From Actinomadura nitritigenes (lineage in GTDB: Bacteria > Actinomycetota > Actinomycetes > Streptosporangiales > Streptosporangiaceae), in contig NZ_JAGEOK010000047.1 in NCBI RefSeq assembly GCF_017573545.1, positions 1 through 64,000 on the forward strand: 64,000 bases of DNA. Reading direction: 5' to 3'. The translations under genes were made by a program, and so were the position numbers. The notes beneath the pieces were generated by a model. It searched no databases. It was given only the letters and a program-made list of their open reading frames with translations, and was not told the origin of the DNA. Below, one piece after another: positions 9,221-17,531 of the stretch (position 1 is its first letter; each line of letters begins with the position of its first letter).

Positions 9221-10189
9221 TCAGCCGTCGGAGTCCAGCGCCGCGCGGAGCACCGCGACGGCCTGGGCGACGGCCGCACGGGCGGCATTGGTCCCGCTGA
9301 GCGGGTTGAGCATCATGAAGTCGTGGGTGATGCCGTCATAGCGGACCGCGGTCACCGGGACGCCCGCGGCGCGGAGTTTCGCGGCGTACGCCTCGCCCTC
9401 GTCGCGCAGCACGTCCGCCTCGTCCACGATCACGAAGGCGGGGGGAAGGCCCGCCAGCTGGTCCGGGCTCGCCCGCAGGGGCGAGACGGTGATGGCCGCG
9501 CGGCGCGAGGCGTCGGGCAGGTAGGCGTCCCAGAACCACTCCATGGCCTTCGCCGTGAGGAAGTAGCCGGTCGCGAACCGGGCGTAGGAGCCGGTGTCCA
9601 TGCGCGCGTCGGTGACCGGGTAGTACAGGGACTGGTGGACGAACCGGACGTCGCCGCGCTCCTTGGCCAGCAGGGTCAGCGCCGCCGCCATGTTCCCGCC
9701 CACGGAGTCGCCGGCGACGGCCAGGCGGTCGGGGTCGAGACCGTGCTCACGGCCGTGCCGGACGATCCACTGGGCGGTCGCGTACCCCTGCTCGACGGCG
9801 ACGGGGTAGCGGGCTTCCGGCGAGCGCGTGTACTCGACGAACACCACGGCGGCCCCCGCCCCCACCGCGAGTTCGCGGACGAGCCGGTCGTGCGTGTCCG
9901 CGTTGCCGAGGACCCACCCGCCGCCGTGCATGTACAGCACGGCCGGCAGCGGCCCCGCGGCGTCCCGCGGGCGCACGACGCGCACCTTCACGTCGCCGGC
10001 GTCGACAGGGACGGTGATCCATTCCGACTCGGCGGGGAGCTTCTCGATCGGTTCCGCCTGGAGGTCGTCGAGGACCTTGCGGGCCTTCTCCACCCCCAGT
10101 TCGTACAGGAAGGGCGGGTGCGCGGTGGCGTCGGAGAGCCGCTGCGAGGCGGGCTCCAGAACGATGCCGGCGGTGGACTGGTCGGTCAT
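9221..10189 (-). CDS. alpha/beta hydrolase, hormone-sensitive-lipase-type esterase
   Basis: This is a 322-residue cytoplasmic esterase of the HSL (family IV) group. The oxyanion-hole motif HGGGW lies at about 88-92, the nucleophile elbow GDSVGG has Ser162, the acid is in VDEADVL near residue 265, and the histidine is in DGITHDFM near residue 290. It should hydrolyse short acyl esters. AAGGGG precedes ATG 10189 by about seven bases. It lies 48 bases downstream of another hydrolase gene and 42 bases upstream of the flavoprotein gene, all leftward, so one transcript is likely. Confidence 0.88.
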   Translation of the reverse strand: MTDQSTAGIVLEPASQRLSDATAHPPFLYELGVEKARKVLDDLQAEPIEKLPAESEWITVPVDAGDVKVRVVRPRDAAGPLPAVLYMHGGGWVLGNADTHDRLVRELAVGAGAAVVFVEYTRSPEARYPVAVEQGYATAQWIVRHGREHGLDPDRLAVAGDSVGGNMAAALTLLAKERGDVRFVHQSLYYPVTDARMDTGSYARFATGYFLTAKAMEWFWDAYLPDASRRAAITVSPLRASPDQLAGLPPAFVIVDEADVLRDEGEAYAAKLRAAGVPVTAVRYDGITHDFMMLNPLSGTNAARAAVAQAVAVLRAALDSDG

Positions 10190-10237
10190 GATGGGACCCC
10201 TTGCTGGTTCGAAGGACCGGTGGCGCGTCCACCGCGG

Positions 10238-10966
10238 TCACGGCGTGGAGGCGGCGGCCTCCCGGACGAGGTCGGCGACGGCGGCGGCCTCCGGGATGCC
10301 GACGGAGTGCGAGCCCTCGGGCAACTCCACGGTCCGCCGGGATCCCGCCCGCTCCGCCATGAAGCGCTGGGCCGCAGCGGGGATGTTCTTGTCCTTGCCG
10401 CCGATCAGGAACCACGACGGGATCGTCTTCCAGGCCGGCTCGCCCGAGGGCTCGGCCAGCGCGGACTCGACGATCGGGCGCTGCGTCACGGCCATCACCG
10501 CGGCCTCGCGGGCCGGGGAGTCGGCGGCGAACTGCGCGTGGTAACGGTCCTGCCGGATGTACAGGTCCGTCCCGCCGTCGGGGAGCTTCACGGGTGCGAG
10601 CGTCTCCCCGAGGGTGCTTCCCTCGTAGCGGTTCGCGAGGTCGGCGGCGCTCTCCCCCCTGTCGGGGGCGAAGGCGCCGATGTAGACCAGCGCTTTCACG
10701 TTGCCGTTCCCGGCGGCCCCGTTGGTGATGACGATGCCGCCGTACGAGTGGCCGACGCAGATGACGTCGCCGTCGATCCCGGCGAGGACGCCGCGCAGGT
10801 AGTCGGCGTCGAACGCGACCCCGCGCAGCGGGTTCGCGACGGCGATCACGGGGTGGCCGTCGTCGAGCAGTGCGGCGATGACGCCGTTCCAGCTCGACGA
10901 CTCGGCGAACGCCCCGTGCACGAGCACGATCGTGGGCTTGGCGGCGGAATCCATCGTGATGCTCAT
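10238..10966 (-). CDS. alpha/beta hydrolase (small esterase-like)
   Basis: This 242-residue hydrolase starts MSITMDS at ATG 10966, with AGAGGA about seven bases upstream; the frame extends eight residues further but without better signals. The strand-beta3 motif LVHGAFAESSSW comes early, the nucleophile elbow VGHSYGG has Ser74, and the catalytic histidine is in EGSHSVGIPEA near residue 220. The family contains small esterases and hydroxynitrile-lyase-like enzymes without a large cap domain; the exact substrate is unknown. It is the first gene of the leftward trio (hydrolase, HSL esterase, flavoprotein). Confidence 0.85.
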   Translation of the reverse strand: MSITMDSAAKPTIVLVHGAFAESSSWNGVIAALLDDGHPVIAVANPLRGVAFDADYLRGVLAGIDGDVICVGHSYGGIVITNGAAGNGNVKALVYIGAFAPDRGESAADLANRYEGSTLGETLAPVKLPDGGTDLYIRQDRYHAQFAADSPAREAAVMAVTQRPIVESALAEPSGEPAWKTIPSWFLIGGKDKNIPAAAQRFMAERAGSRRTVELPEGSHSVGIPEAAAVADLVREAAASTP

Positions 10967-11280
10967 GGTCTGGTCCTCTCGGTTCGACACGGCATGCGGC
11001 CAGTCTGTTCTCGGCGTCCCGCCACTCGCATCCGTCGGTCCCCGGCGAGAATGCCCAGTGCCCGACGACCTGCGTCGCCGGGGGTACCCGAAACCCCCGC
11101 GCCGTCCAGCGTCCGGTCCCGGCGCGGAGGCAGGTCGCGGAGCGCGCCGATCATCGCCGGGACCGGCGCGTCGCCGGGCACGCCGGCTGATTTCCTGGGC
11201 ACGCCGCCGGGGACGTCACGGATGCGAGCGGGCGCTCACAGCACCGACACTCGTGGCAACGGGAGAAAGGGAGATATGCC
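10967..11280. other. divergent promoter region
   Basis: This 314-base gap separates the leftward hydrolase operon from a rightward MDR oxidoreductase. No clear symmetric operator and no supported gene was seen. A leftward frame at 10963-11202 lacks a family and a ribosome binding site. Confidence 0.3.
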
Positions 11281-12267
11281 ATGCGTGCTGTCGTGCTGGA
11301 AGAGTTCGGTGGTCACCTGGATCTGCGCGAGGTGCCCCACCCCGTGCCGGGGACGGGACAGGTGCTGGTCCGGATTCGCGCGAGCGGCGTCAACCCGCTC
11401 GACACCAAGATCCGAGCGGGCCGGGCGGATCATGCGCGCAGCCGGCTGCCGGCGGTTCTGGGCCTGGACCTGGCCGGCGTGGTCGTGGAGGCGGGACCGG
11501 AGGTGACCGGCTTCCGGCCAGGTGACGAGGTGTACGGGCTGACCGGCGGAGTGGGCGATCTGCAGGGATCGCTGGCGCAGTTCGCCGCCGTCGACGCCCG
11601 CCTGCTGGCCCCCAAGCCGGCCTCCTTGGAGATGCGCGAGGCGGCGGCGCTGCCCCTCGCCGTGATCACGGCGTGGGAGGGGCTGGTCGACCGAGCCGAG
11701 GTGCGGGCGGGCCAGCGCGTCCTGGTGCACGGCGGCGCCGGCGGGGTGGGCGGTGTCGCGGTCCAACTCGCGGTTTCCCGCGGCGCAGAGGTCTACGCGA
11801 CCGCGTCGGCCGCCAAGGCGCCCCTCGTCCGGGACCTCGGCGCGACGCCGATCGACTACGCCACGACGTCCGTCGAGGAGTACGTGGCCGAACATACCGG
11901 CGGCGCCGGCTTCGACGTGGTGTTCGACACCGTCGGGGGCGCGGTCCTGGACGCCTCGTTCAAGGCCGTGCGCACCTATACCGGGCACGTGGTCAGTGCC
12001 CTGGGATGGGGGACGCACAGCCTCGCACCCCTGTCGTTCCGCGGCGCCAGCTACTCGGGCGTGTTCACCCTGCTGCCGATGTTGACAGGAGCCGGACGCG
12101 AGCACCACGGCCAGATCCTCCGGGAGGCCGCCGCACTCGCGGACGCCGGCGGACTCCGTCCCCTGCTCGACCCGCAGCGCTTCAGCCTCGAGACGGTGGC
12201 CGAAGCACACGCCGCCGTGGAGAACGGCACGGCCTTGGGAAAGGTGGTCATCGACATCGACCACTGA
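11281..12267 (+). CDS. MDR-superfamily NADPH-dependent oxidoreductase
   Basis: This 328-residue quinone-reductase-like enzyme has a GroES-like N-terminus (PGTGQVLVRIRASGVNPLD, LGLDLAGVVVEAG) and a Rossmann fold with HGGAGGVGGVAVQLA near residue 149. It ends GTALGKVVIDI, the normal C-terminal strand. The zinc-binding cysteines of alcohol dehydrogenases are absent. GGGAG stands about eight bases ahead of ATG 11281. It probably reduces quinones or activated alkenes with NADPH in the cytoplasm. It is one of four such genes in the window (also at 3586, 31174 and 62911). It converges on a SnoaL-like gene with only 60 bases between the stops. Confidence 0.85.
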   Translation: MRAVVLEEFGGHLDLREVPHPVPGTGQVLVRIRASGVNPLDTKIRAGRADHARSRLPAVLGLDLAGVVVEAGPEVTGFRPGDEVYGLTGGVGDLQGSLAQFAAVDARLLAPKPASLEMREAAALPLAVITAWEGLVDRAEVRAGQRVLVHGGAGGVGGVAVQLAVSRGAEVYATASAAKAPLVRDLGATPIDYATTSVEEYVAEHTGGAGFDVVFDTVGGAVLDASFKAVRTYTGHVVSALGWGTHSLAPLSFRGASYSGVFTLLPMLTGAGREHHGQILREAAALADAGGLRPLLDPQRFSLETVAEAHAAVENGTALGKVVIDIDH

Positions 12268-12327
12268 GCGGCACGCAGCCGACCGCCCGGCGCGGCCGGC
12301 GGCGACCGCGTGAAGCGATGCCGCGCC

Positions 12328-12765
12328 CTACGGCGAGGTCAGGGTGGCCATCACGCGATCCGGTTCCCAGTGGGCGCGGAACGAGGTGATCAGGCCGTCG
12401 CCATCGACGGTGTAGACGGTCAGGCAGTCGATCGTCATGGTGGTCCCGCCGTCCAGCGTCGCGGTGATGGTGACGACGTTGGCGCAGGCGGGGCCGTTGG
12501 CGAACGAGTCGCTCACCCGGAAGTGGAACTTCCGCACCCGGGCGATGTTCTCGTCCCAGAACCGCTCGATCCCGTCCGGCCCCCGGTGCCCCCTGCCCTC
12601 GGGATCGAGCATCGAGGGGCCGACGGGGTCCTCGATGACGGCGTCCGGGCCGAACAGTGCGAGCCACTCCTGCTTGCGCCCGCCCGCGGCCGCGCTCATC
12701 GCCGCGCGTACCGCCCGGCGCGCGGGGTGGTCGCCATCCGGCGCGTCCCAGGTGACTGCGGTCAT
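12328..12765 (-). CDS. SnoaL-like / nuclear transport factor 2 family protein
   Basis: This 145-residue NTF2-fold protein contains the features of ketosteroid-isomerase-like proteins: an N-terminal helix, WLALFGPDAVIEDPVGPS, FWDENIA, and the C-terminal strand pair TVYTVDGDGLITSFRAHW. Family members are small isomerases, cyclases or binding proteins, so the reaction cannot be assigned. ATG 12765 has no strong ribosome binding site. Its promoter region contains AACGTGTT, which recurs upstream of the SnoaL-like gene at 14583 and suggests a shared regulator. Confidence 0.75.
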   Translation of the reverse strand: MTAVTWDAPDGDHPARRAVRAAMSAAAGGRKQEWLALFGPDAVIEDPVGPSMLDPEGRGHRGPDGIERFWDENIARVRKFHFRVSDSFANGPACANVVTITATLDGGTTMTIDCLTVYTVDGDGLITSFRAHWEPDRVMATLTSP

Positions 12766-12777
12766 GGCAGAAACTGT

Positions 12778-12787
12778 AACGTGTTCT
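12778..12787. promoter_or_regulatory. AACNNGTT-type motif upstream of the SnoaL-like gene
   Basis: AACGTGTTCT lies 13 bases before the start codon at 12765. Read on the coding strand it is AGAACACGTT, identical to ten bases of the more symmetric motif at 15110-15121. The AAC-N2-GTT core resembles operators of KstR-like TetR regulators, but the outer bases do not match that consensus. Confidence 0.4.
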
Positions 12788-13198
12788 CATTTCTGGTCAA
12801 CGGTCTCCACCGACCCGTCAGGCGGCTGTCGGGCCACGCCGTGTCGTCCTGGCGGCGGTGCTCGGTCGGGGACGGTGAAGCGCACCCGTGCGCTGCCGAG
12901 TCGGCGCTCCAGCACGTTGTGTTGCGCTGGCACCACGGCCTGATCGCGGGGGAGACCCCGAGCCGGGGCTACCTGCGAGTTGTTGGTGCTCGGCGTCGAG
13001 GTGGCCGCCTGCGGGGTCAGCTCCCTGCGTTCCGACGCCGAGGCGCTGCTGGAGCGCCCGCATGTACGTGCTGGCGGTCATCGAGCATCGCATTCGCCGC
13101 GCGCCCCGAGTGAGTCGCTCGCCGCGGCGTCAACTGGCGGAGGGCCATCTCATATTGGCGTGGAACGGCGGGGGTGCTGTCGGTGAGCGCGGCTCGCG
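12788..13198. other. intergenic, no supported gene
   Basis: About 410 bases contain only overlapping low-complexity frames with no shared start signal and no recognised family. Confidence 0.3.
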
Positions 13199-13882
13199 TC
13201 ACCTCCGGCGGCGCTTCTGGCGGCGGGGCTTGGAGGGGGAGCGCTGTGGCGGTGGCTTCTTAGCCGCGGGTTGTTGGCGGGGATTGCGGCCACGGGAGCT
13301 GTTGGGGGTGCGGCCGCGGACGATGCCGATCAGTTCCTCCATGAGGTCGGTCGTCTCGACTTCGAGCCAGGCCAGGCCGATCTGGGACTGAGGAGCGTCG
13401 GTGACGGTTCGGTAGGTGAGGTCTCTGCGGTGGTGGAGGCGGGCCAGGGACTGCGGGAGCAGCAGGACGCCGGCTCCCGACGCCACCAGCTCGATCGCGC
13501 CGGCGGTGCTCTCAGGACGGGTGAAGGCAGGTTGCCCGGGGCGGTCGTCCCAGGTCAAGACATCGTCGAGCGGCTCGAACACGTCCTCGTCGGCGAGATC
13601 GGCGAGCTCCACCTCCTCCGCTGCGGCCACCGCGTGATCCTTGGGCACCACGACCACGGTCGTCTCCAGGTACAGCGGGATCACATGGAGGGCCTCGCGG
13701 TCGACGGGCAGGCGGACGAACGCCGCGTCCACGCCACCGTTCCGCAGCAGGGGGACGACCTCGGTCGCCGGCATCTGCAGCAGGCGAAGCGGCACCTCGC
13801 GGACCCGCTCGGCCCACACCCCGGCCCATTTCCCGGGCGTCACCCCCGGCACGTAGGCCAGCCGGAACTCTCCATCGGTCAC
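13199..13882 (-). CDS. LysR substrate-binding domain protein lacking the HTH
   Basis: This 227-residue protein corresponds to the effector-binding half of LysR regulators only: LRLLQMPATEVVPLLRNGGVDAAFVRLP, then PLYLETTVVVVPKDHA, then VASGAGVLLLPQSLA. There is no N-terminal winged helix, and none is encoded upstream. After the domain comes a strongly basic tail (about residues 190-227, rich in Lys, Arg, Pro and Gln) that could bind nucleic acid. The GTG at 13882 follows GGCGGA. It is divergent from a DUF5997 gene 55 bases away; these two families are commonly found side by side in actinobacteria, which suggests a joint function (inference). Confidence 0.8.
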   Translation of the reverse strand: MTDGEFRLAYVPGVTPGKWAGVWAERVREVPLRLLQMPATEVVPLLRNGGVDAAFVRLPVDREALHVIPLYLETTVVVVPKDHAVAAAEEVELADLADEDVFEPLDDVLTWDDRPGQPAFTRPESTAGAIELVASGAGVLLLPQSLARLHHRRDLTYRTVTDAPQSQIGLAWLEVETTDLMEELIGIVRGRTPNSSRGRNPRQQPAAKKPPPQRSPSKPRRQKRRRR

Positions 13883-13937
13883 TCCGCCACCCTAGTCATG
13901 TCCAGGCAGTGCCCTCCCGCTGGCTACCCTTGAGGTC

Positions 13938-14321
13938 ATGGGCACGTCCAAAGCAAAGACCTCGCAGACCATGAAGTCCGCGACCGCGGCCAAGAAGCTG
14001 GGGATCCTGCTGTCGGCAGCACCCGCCGAGTTCCAGGAAGGTCCTGTCTCCCGGGACGAATTGAACGCCCTCCAGGCCGACCCGCCCTCATGGCTGGCGA
14101 ACCTGCGCCGTGAGGGCCCCCACCCCCGCCAGGTCGTCGCCGCCAAGCTCCGTGTCTCCGTCTCAGGGCTGGCCCGCGCCGGCATCACGGGCCCCCTCAC
14201 CACGGCCGAGATCGAGAACCTGAAGGCCGAGCGGCCCGACTGGCTGGAACGCGAGCAAGCCGTCCAAGCCGAGGTCCGCAAGGAGGAACTCCGCCTCAAG
14301 CAGCAGCGCGCCAAGGCCTGA
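13938..14321 (+). CDS. DUF5997 family protein
   Basis: This 127-residue cytoplasmic protein has the pattern I associate with DUF5997: KSATAAKKLGILLSAAPAEF near the start, LNALQADPPSWL, GPHPRQVVAAKLRVSVSGLA in the middle, and a charged end with AEVRKEELRLKQQ. The middle looks like a small helical domain resembling a helix-turn-helix, but DNA binding is not shown. ATG 13938 has GAGG close upstream. It sits divergently next to the LysR effector-domain protein. Function unknown. Confidence 0.8.
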   Translation: MGTSKAKTSQTMKSATAAKKLGILLSAAPAEFQEGPVSRDELNALQADPPSWLANLRREGPHPRQVVAAKLRVSVSGLARAGITGPLTTAEIENLKAERPDWLEREQAVQAEVRKEELRLKQQRAKA

Positions 14322-14582
14322 CTCAGGTGATGCCCCCGGCCGCCTGCGCCGCGGCCCCGCTGCTCGCGATGTAGGTCGCGTGTGTCAGGCGCGCTGCATG
14401 GACGTGCTTCTCAGCAAGCGCAGCGCCCCAAGGCCGCGCACACCTCATGCAGGCGGTCGTATTCGGGCGGACGGCCGTGCCAGCACTGGCGCCGTCCGCG
14501 ACAACCTCAGCCGGTCATTACCTCGTCCACGGCGCGTTGGGGACGGGCGGCGGCACGCATCGAGCCTGACTCTTGGTGCAGA

Positions 14583-15074
14583 TCAGGTTCCCGGCCGCGA
14601 GGGCGAGGGCGCCCAGCGGTCTGCCAGCAGCCTGAAGCTGGGCACGTCATCGAGCGATATCGAGTATTCGTAGGTCCGTTCATAGCCGATGCCGCTGATG
14701 CGCCACCCGCCGTCCGCGCAGCGCCGATACGTCTCCTCGTAGAAGGCGGATCCGCGGATCAGCACCCGGAACGCCTTGGCGATGACGGTGTCCTCGAGGC
14801 ACCAGGTGCCCTCGGCCGTGTCGCCGTCGACCCGGATCTCGGGTTGGCCCGCGAAGTGCACCGTGGTGATCTCGGGGCCGAGGTTGTCTCGCATGTAGCC
14901 GACGATGGCGTCGCGGCCTTCCAGGCGCAGCGGCTCGCCGACCGCGCGGGTCCCGTAGGCGCCCAGGGCGTCCTCGGTGAGGGTGTCGGCGAACCCGTCC
15001 CAGTCCTTCAGGTCCAGGCAGCGCAGGTAGCGGTACTTCACCTGACGGATCTCTTCCAGGGCGTTCAGGTCCAT
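14583..15074 (-). CDS. SnoaL-like / NTF2-fold protein
   Basis: This 163-residue SnoaL_4-type protein begins MDLNALEEIRQVKYRYLRCL, the classic first helix of the family. It continues with DWDGFADTLTEDA and the strands TVHFAGQPEIRVDGDTAEG, then GWRISGIGYERTYEY. ATG 15074 is chosen because this is where family members begin; an upstream ATG at 15104 is possible. Members include polyketide cyclases, dehydratases and hydroxylating-dioxygenase-like folds, so the reaction is open. The upstream region has the palindrome AGAAC-AC-GTTCT. A broken IS5-type transposase ends just beyond the promoter. Confidence 0.78.
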   Translation of the reverse strand: MDLNALEEIRQVKYRYLRCLDLKDWDGFADTLTEDALGAYGTRAVGEPLRLEGRDAIVGYMRDNLGPEITTVHFAGQPEIRVDGDTAEGTWCLEDTVIAKAFRVLIRGSAFYEETYRRCADGGWRISGIGYERTYEYSISLDDVPSFRLLADRWAPSPSRPGT

Positions 15075-15109
15075 GCGACGTAGCCTGCTCGACACCGCCG
15101 CCATTGACA

Positions 15110-15121
15110 AGAACACGTTCT
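15110..15121. promoter_or_regulatory. palindrome AGAAC-N2-GTTCT upstream of the SnoaL-like gene
   Basis: AGAACACGTTCT has 5-bp inverted arms around a 2-base centre, 36 bases before the start at 15074. It shares AGAACACGTT with the site near 12780, upstream of another SnoaL-like gene, and so is a candidate TetR-type operator. Confidence 0.5.
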
Positions 15122-15179
15122 GATTTCCGAGGCGTCCCTCCCGCTCGGCGTTCGGCACGTCGGCCAGGTAGCCGTCCCG

Positions 15180-15411
15180 GACTGGATCAGCGTGGCCAGC
15201 GGCCGGTCCACGAACACCGGTTCGTACTTCGCCTCGGTGCCCACAGCCCGCCGCCGCGGACGAGCGGCCAGCATCGCTTGGTGCCGCTCCTGCCGCACGG
15301 CCCAACCTCCGCCACCAATTCGGCGATCATTGCCGGCGACAGACCGGTGATCCGGCGAGGTCCTTGCAACCACTGCACGAGCCACCGACCGGACCATTCG
15401 ACCATGATCAA
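15180..15411 (-). pseudogene. IS5-family transposase, N-terminal fragment
   Basis: Two frames read in succession ITGLSPAMIAELVAEVGP and then RQERHQAMLAARPRRRAVG, KYEPVFVDR and LATLI. This is the start of IS5-family transposases that have an HTH-like N-terminal domain before the DDE domain. A frameshift near 15300 separates the halves, and nothing of the catalytic domain follows. It is probably a leftover of an insertion next to the SnoaL-like promoter. Confidence 0.65.
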
Positions 15412-15454
15412 CCATCAAAGAACCCGGCCGCCACCACAACCATGCCCGAGGTCG

Positions 15455-15901
15455 TTAGTACCAGTAGATCCACACGTCACCGTAGGCCTTGGACCGTACG
15501 CTCATGTAGGCCTGCATATACCCGGTGTTCTTTGCTTTCCAGGGACTGCACGTCTTGTTCTTCGGCCCCCAGTACTTCTTGCTCCAGATGGTCTTCTGGT
15601 AGCCGTGGGCTCCGGTGCGCACGAGATAGATGCTGAAGCCCTTCTTCGTTCCCGAGCCCCAGAAGTTGAAGCAGATCCGCACGTGGGCGTTCTTCACCCG
15701 GACGTCGCCCGTCGCCCGGCCCGGCCATTTGGCTCCGCCGTTGAGCCGCCATGGACCGGAGGCCCCTCCCTTCGCCGCTGCGCTCGGGGCGCTCGCGGCC
15801 GCCGCAGGCCGTGCGGTCTCGGCGTCCGCGGCCGACAGCGCGGCACCACCGGCGAGAACTGCGGCTACCGCGGACATGACTGTCATCGAGCGTTTCATCA
15901 T
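15455..15901 (-). CDS. small secreted protein
   Basis: This 148-residue exported protein starts at ATG 15901, with AAAGG five bases upstream; the next codon is also ATG and is equally usable. The signal peptide reads MKRSMTVMSAVAAVLAGGAA with an alanine-rich cleavage region before ETARPA. A basic, aromatic-rich mature part follows: GPWRLNGGAKWPGRATGDVR, RICFNFWG, TIWSKKYWGPKN and YGDVWIYWY. It has two cysteines, which could form one disulfide. Enrichment in Trp, Tyr and Lys suggests wall or surface binding, but no family was recognised. Confidence 0.65.
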   Translation of the reverse strand: MMKRSMTVMSAVAAVLAGGAALSAADAETARPAAAASAPSAAAKGGASGPWRLNGGAKWPGRATGDVRVKNAHVRICFNFWGSGTKKGFSIYLVRTGAHGYQKTIWSKKYWGPKNKTCSPWKAKNTGYMQAYMSVRSKAYGDVWIYWY

Positions 15902-16225
15902 GATCACCTTTGACTCTCGGAGGCTCCTCGCCGAGCGAGCCTGAGTCCGAACAGGGGGATCGTTTCAACTGATCGCGAGAGGCTTTCTGAACGATCCCCT
16001 ATCCGGCACTCAGTCAACTCCATACGGTCCGATTCTTCGCTGAGAGTCAATCAATGTCATTGACGTGGAGCGCATGAATCATTGACCTCCAGTGCAAGGA
16101 CGCAGATGTCGATGCAAAGGGAATCGCGGTGGGCGCGTTCTTGTAGATCTCGCCGTCGGCCATGGTGTGCCGGGTAACAGCGTGTCGTACCTGGGCTACC
16201 TGCGCACCCGCTGGGGCCTGGCGCT
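15902..16225. other. upstream region of the secreted-protein gene
   Basis: About 320 bases, AT-richer than the neighbours around 16000-16090, probably contain the promoter of the leftward secreted-protein gene. No operator or gene could be supported. Confidence 0.3.
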
Positions 16226-16468
16226 GTGAAGAAGAGCGGCAGACTCAAGGGCCAGCAGCCCAAACTGCCCGAGCCAGTGCGGTGGTCGATCCGCCGCCGC
16301 TACGCCGCCGGCGAGGTGTCGCTGGACGACCTGGCCACCGAGTACAGCGTCGGCCGCCCCTACATCCACCGCATCATTCACGGCCCGCCGACCGATCCAC
16401 GCTGGACTGTCAACCAGCTACGAAGCTGGTCCGTGATCCCTTTCTGGCGTAGTCCGGCCGTCCCTTAG
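16226..16468 (+). pseudogene. resolvase/serine-recombinase-like C-terminal HTH fragment
   Basis: The frame reads LKGQQPKLPEPVRWSIRRRYAAG, then SLDDLATEYSVGRPYIHRII. This is a small helix-turn-helix of the kind found at the C-terminus of serine recombinases and resolvases. The N-terminal catalytic domain is missing, and the tail after IIHG is unrelated sequence. It is most likely a fragment of a mobile-element recombinase. A short stand-alone HTH protein is possible but no ribosome binding site supports it. Confidence 0.4.
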
Positions 16469-16856
16469 GGAGAGGGCGGGAACAGATCACCAGCCGCCCC
16501 GGGGACAGCGGCCCCGGGGCGACCGCGATCGGTGTGCGCGGCTGAACGGCGGAGGGAACAAGCCGGCGCCCGGGACGCTGTCGAGGGCCTGGCAAGGCGG
16601 CGAGCGCGGCGGCCAGGCGGGCGAGTTCGGTGCCGTTCAGCGCGCGCCCGTCCACGGCCTGGTGCTCGTTGCCGACGCGGTCACACGCTGGTCTTCGCGG
16701 GCATCTTCGTGCTCGTCATGCCGTCGATGGCGCCGCCGCTCACGACGCTCGGGAGGCTGGTTCCGTCCGCGTCTGGCGGCAGCGTTTGTCGATGAGTTCT
16801 GGCAACACCCCGAGGTTTGCGGTGGGACGGCGGGCCGCCGTCCGGTGGCCTCGGCC
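16469..16856. other. intergenic, no supported gene
   Basis: Nearly 390 bases after the HTH fragment hold only unsupported frames on both strands. Confidence 0.3.
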
Positions 16857-17426
16857 TCAGCGGAGGAGGCGGTTCACCATCTGCTCGATGAGGTCGTCGA
16901 CCGAGTAGGGCTCCAGGAGGGCGGGGGCGGTGAGGTCGTCCACGATCAGTCCGGACATGGCGAAGTAGAGCAGGGCGACGCCGGTGCGGTCGCCGGGCAG
17001 TCCGGCGTTGACGTGGTAGTCGACGACTTCCCGGTTCTCCTCGGTGAGGAAGCCGCTGAGCTCGGCGTTCAGGTCGGCGCGGCGGGTGGCCTCCAGGCGC
17101 AGTTCCAGCATGGCGAGGTTGCCGGCGCGGTCGTTGCGCATCCGGGTCAGCAGCTGGCGCATGAGCTCTGCGACCAATTCGTGCGACGGCGCCTGCTTCA
17201 TGGTCTCGGCAAGCACCTCGGGGTCGGGGGTGAGGCGCTCGCGGGTGCGGCGCATCACCTGGGCCAGCAGTTCGTCCCGGTTGGCGAAGTAGTTGGAGGC
17301 GGTGCCGGTGGGCACGCCCGCCTGCTTGTCGATCGCGCGCAGCGTCAGGCCGCGCGAGCCCTCCCTGGCCAGGACGTCGATGGCGGCGTCAAGGAGCGCG
17401 GTGCGCCGAGCCGGGTTCTGCCGCAT
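16857..17426 (-). CDS. TetR/AcrR family transcriptional regulator
   Basis: This 189-residue TetR regulator starts at ATG 17426 with GGAGGT four bases upstream. The DNA-binding domain reads ALLDAAIDVLAREGSRGLTL, RAIDKQAGVPTGTASNYFANR, which is the standard three-helix arrangement (residues about 8-55). The C-terminal ligand-binding half is helical (LMRQLLTRMRNDRAGNLAML). It is divergent from a dihydrofolate-reductase-like gene. The 105-base gap contains two copies of a 24-base direct repeat that are good operator candidates. Confidence 0.9.
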   Translation of the reverse strand: MRQNPARRTALLDAAIDVLAREGSRGLTLRAIDKQAGVPTGTASNYFANRDELLAQVMRRTRERLTPDPEVLAETMKQAPSHELVAELMRQLLTRMRNDRAGNLAMLELRLEATRRADLNAELSGFLTEENREVVDYHVNAGLPGDRTGVALLYFAMSGLIVDDLTAPALLEPYSVDDLIEQMVNRLLR

Positions 17427-17454
17427 GGAAACCTCCACGGAGCAGCGGTTGACA

Positions 17455-17506
17455 CCACTGCAATTGAAGTACTAAGTTCAAACCACTGCAAGCACAGTAC
17501 TACGTT
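17455..17506. promoter_or_regulatory. tandem 24-bp direct repeats between tetR and the DHFR-like gene
   Basis: CCACTGCAA-N4-AGTACTA-N-GTT occurs at 17455-17478 and again at 17483-17506. The two copies are 28 bases apart and lie between the divergent genes. The first copy also lies within TTGAA-N8-TTCAA. They are probable binding sites of the adjacent TetR protein. Confidence 0.6.
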
Positions 17507-17531
17507 TGCCGTCACCAGGAGAGGCATCTTC

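Noticed and set aside
7118..11506. A 1462-codon plus-strand open frame across four genes
   Set aside because: It lies antisense to the LAL regulator, flavoprotein and two hydrolases, all of which have catalytic motifs and ribosome binding sites. The translation is low-complexity Arg/Gly/Pro.
12778..15121. Direct assignment of the AGAACACGTT sites to KstR
   Set aside because: Only the AAC-N2-GTT core fits. The outer T and A of the known consensus are absent and no kstR homologue is in the window.
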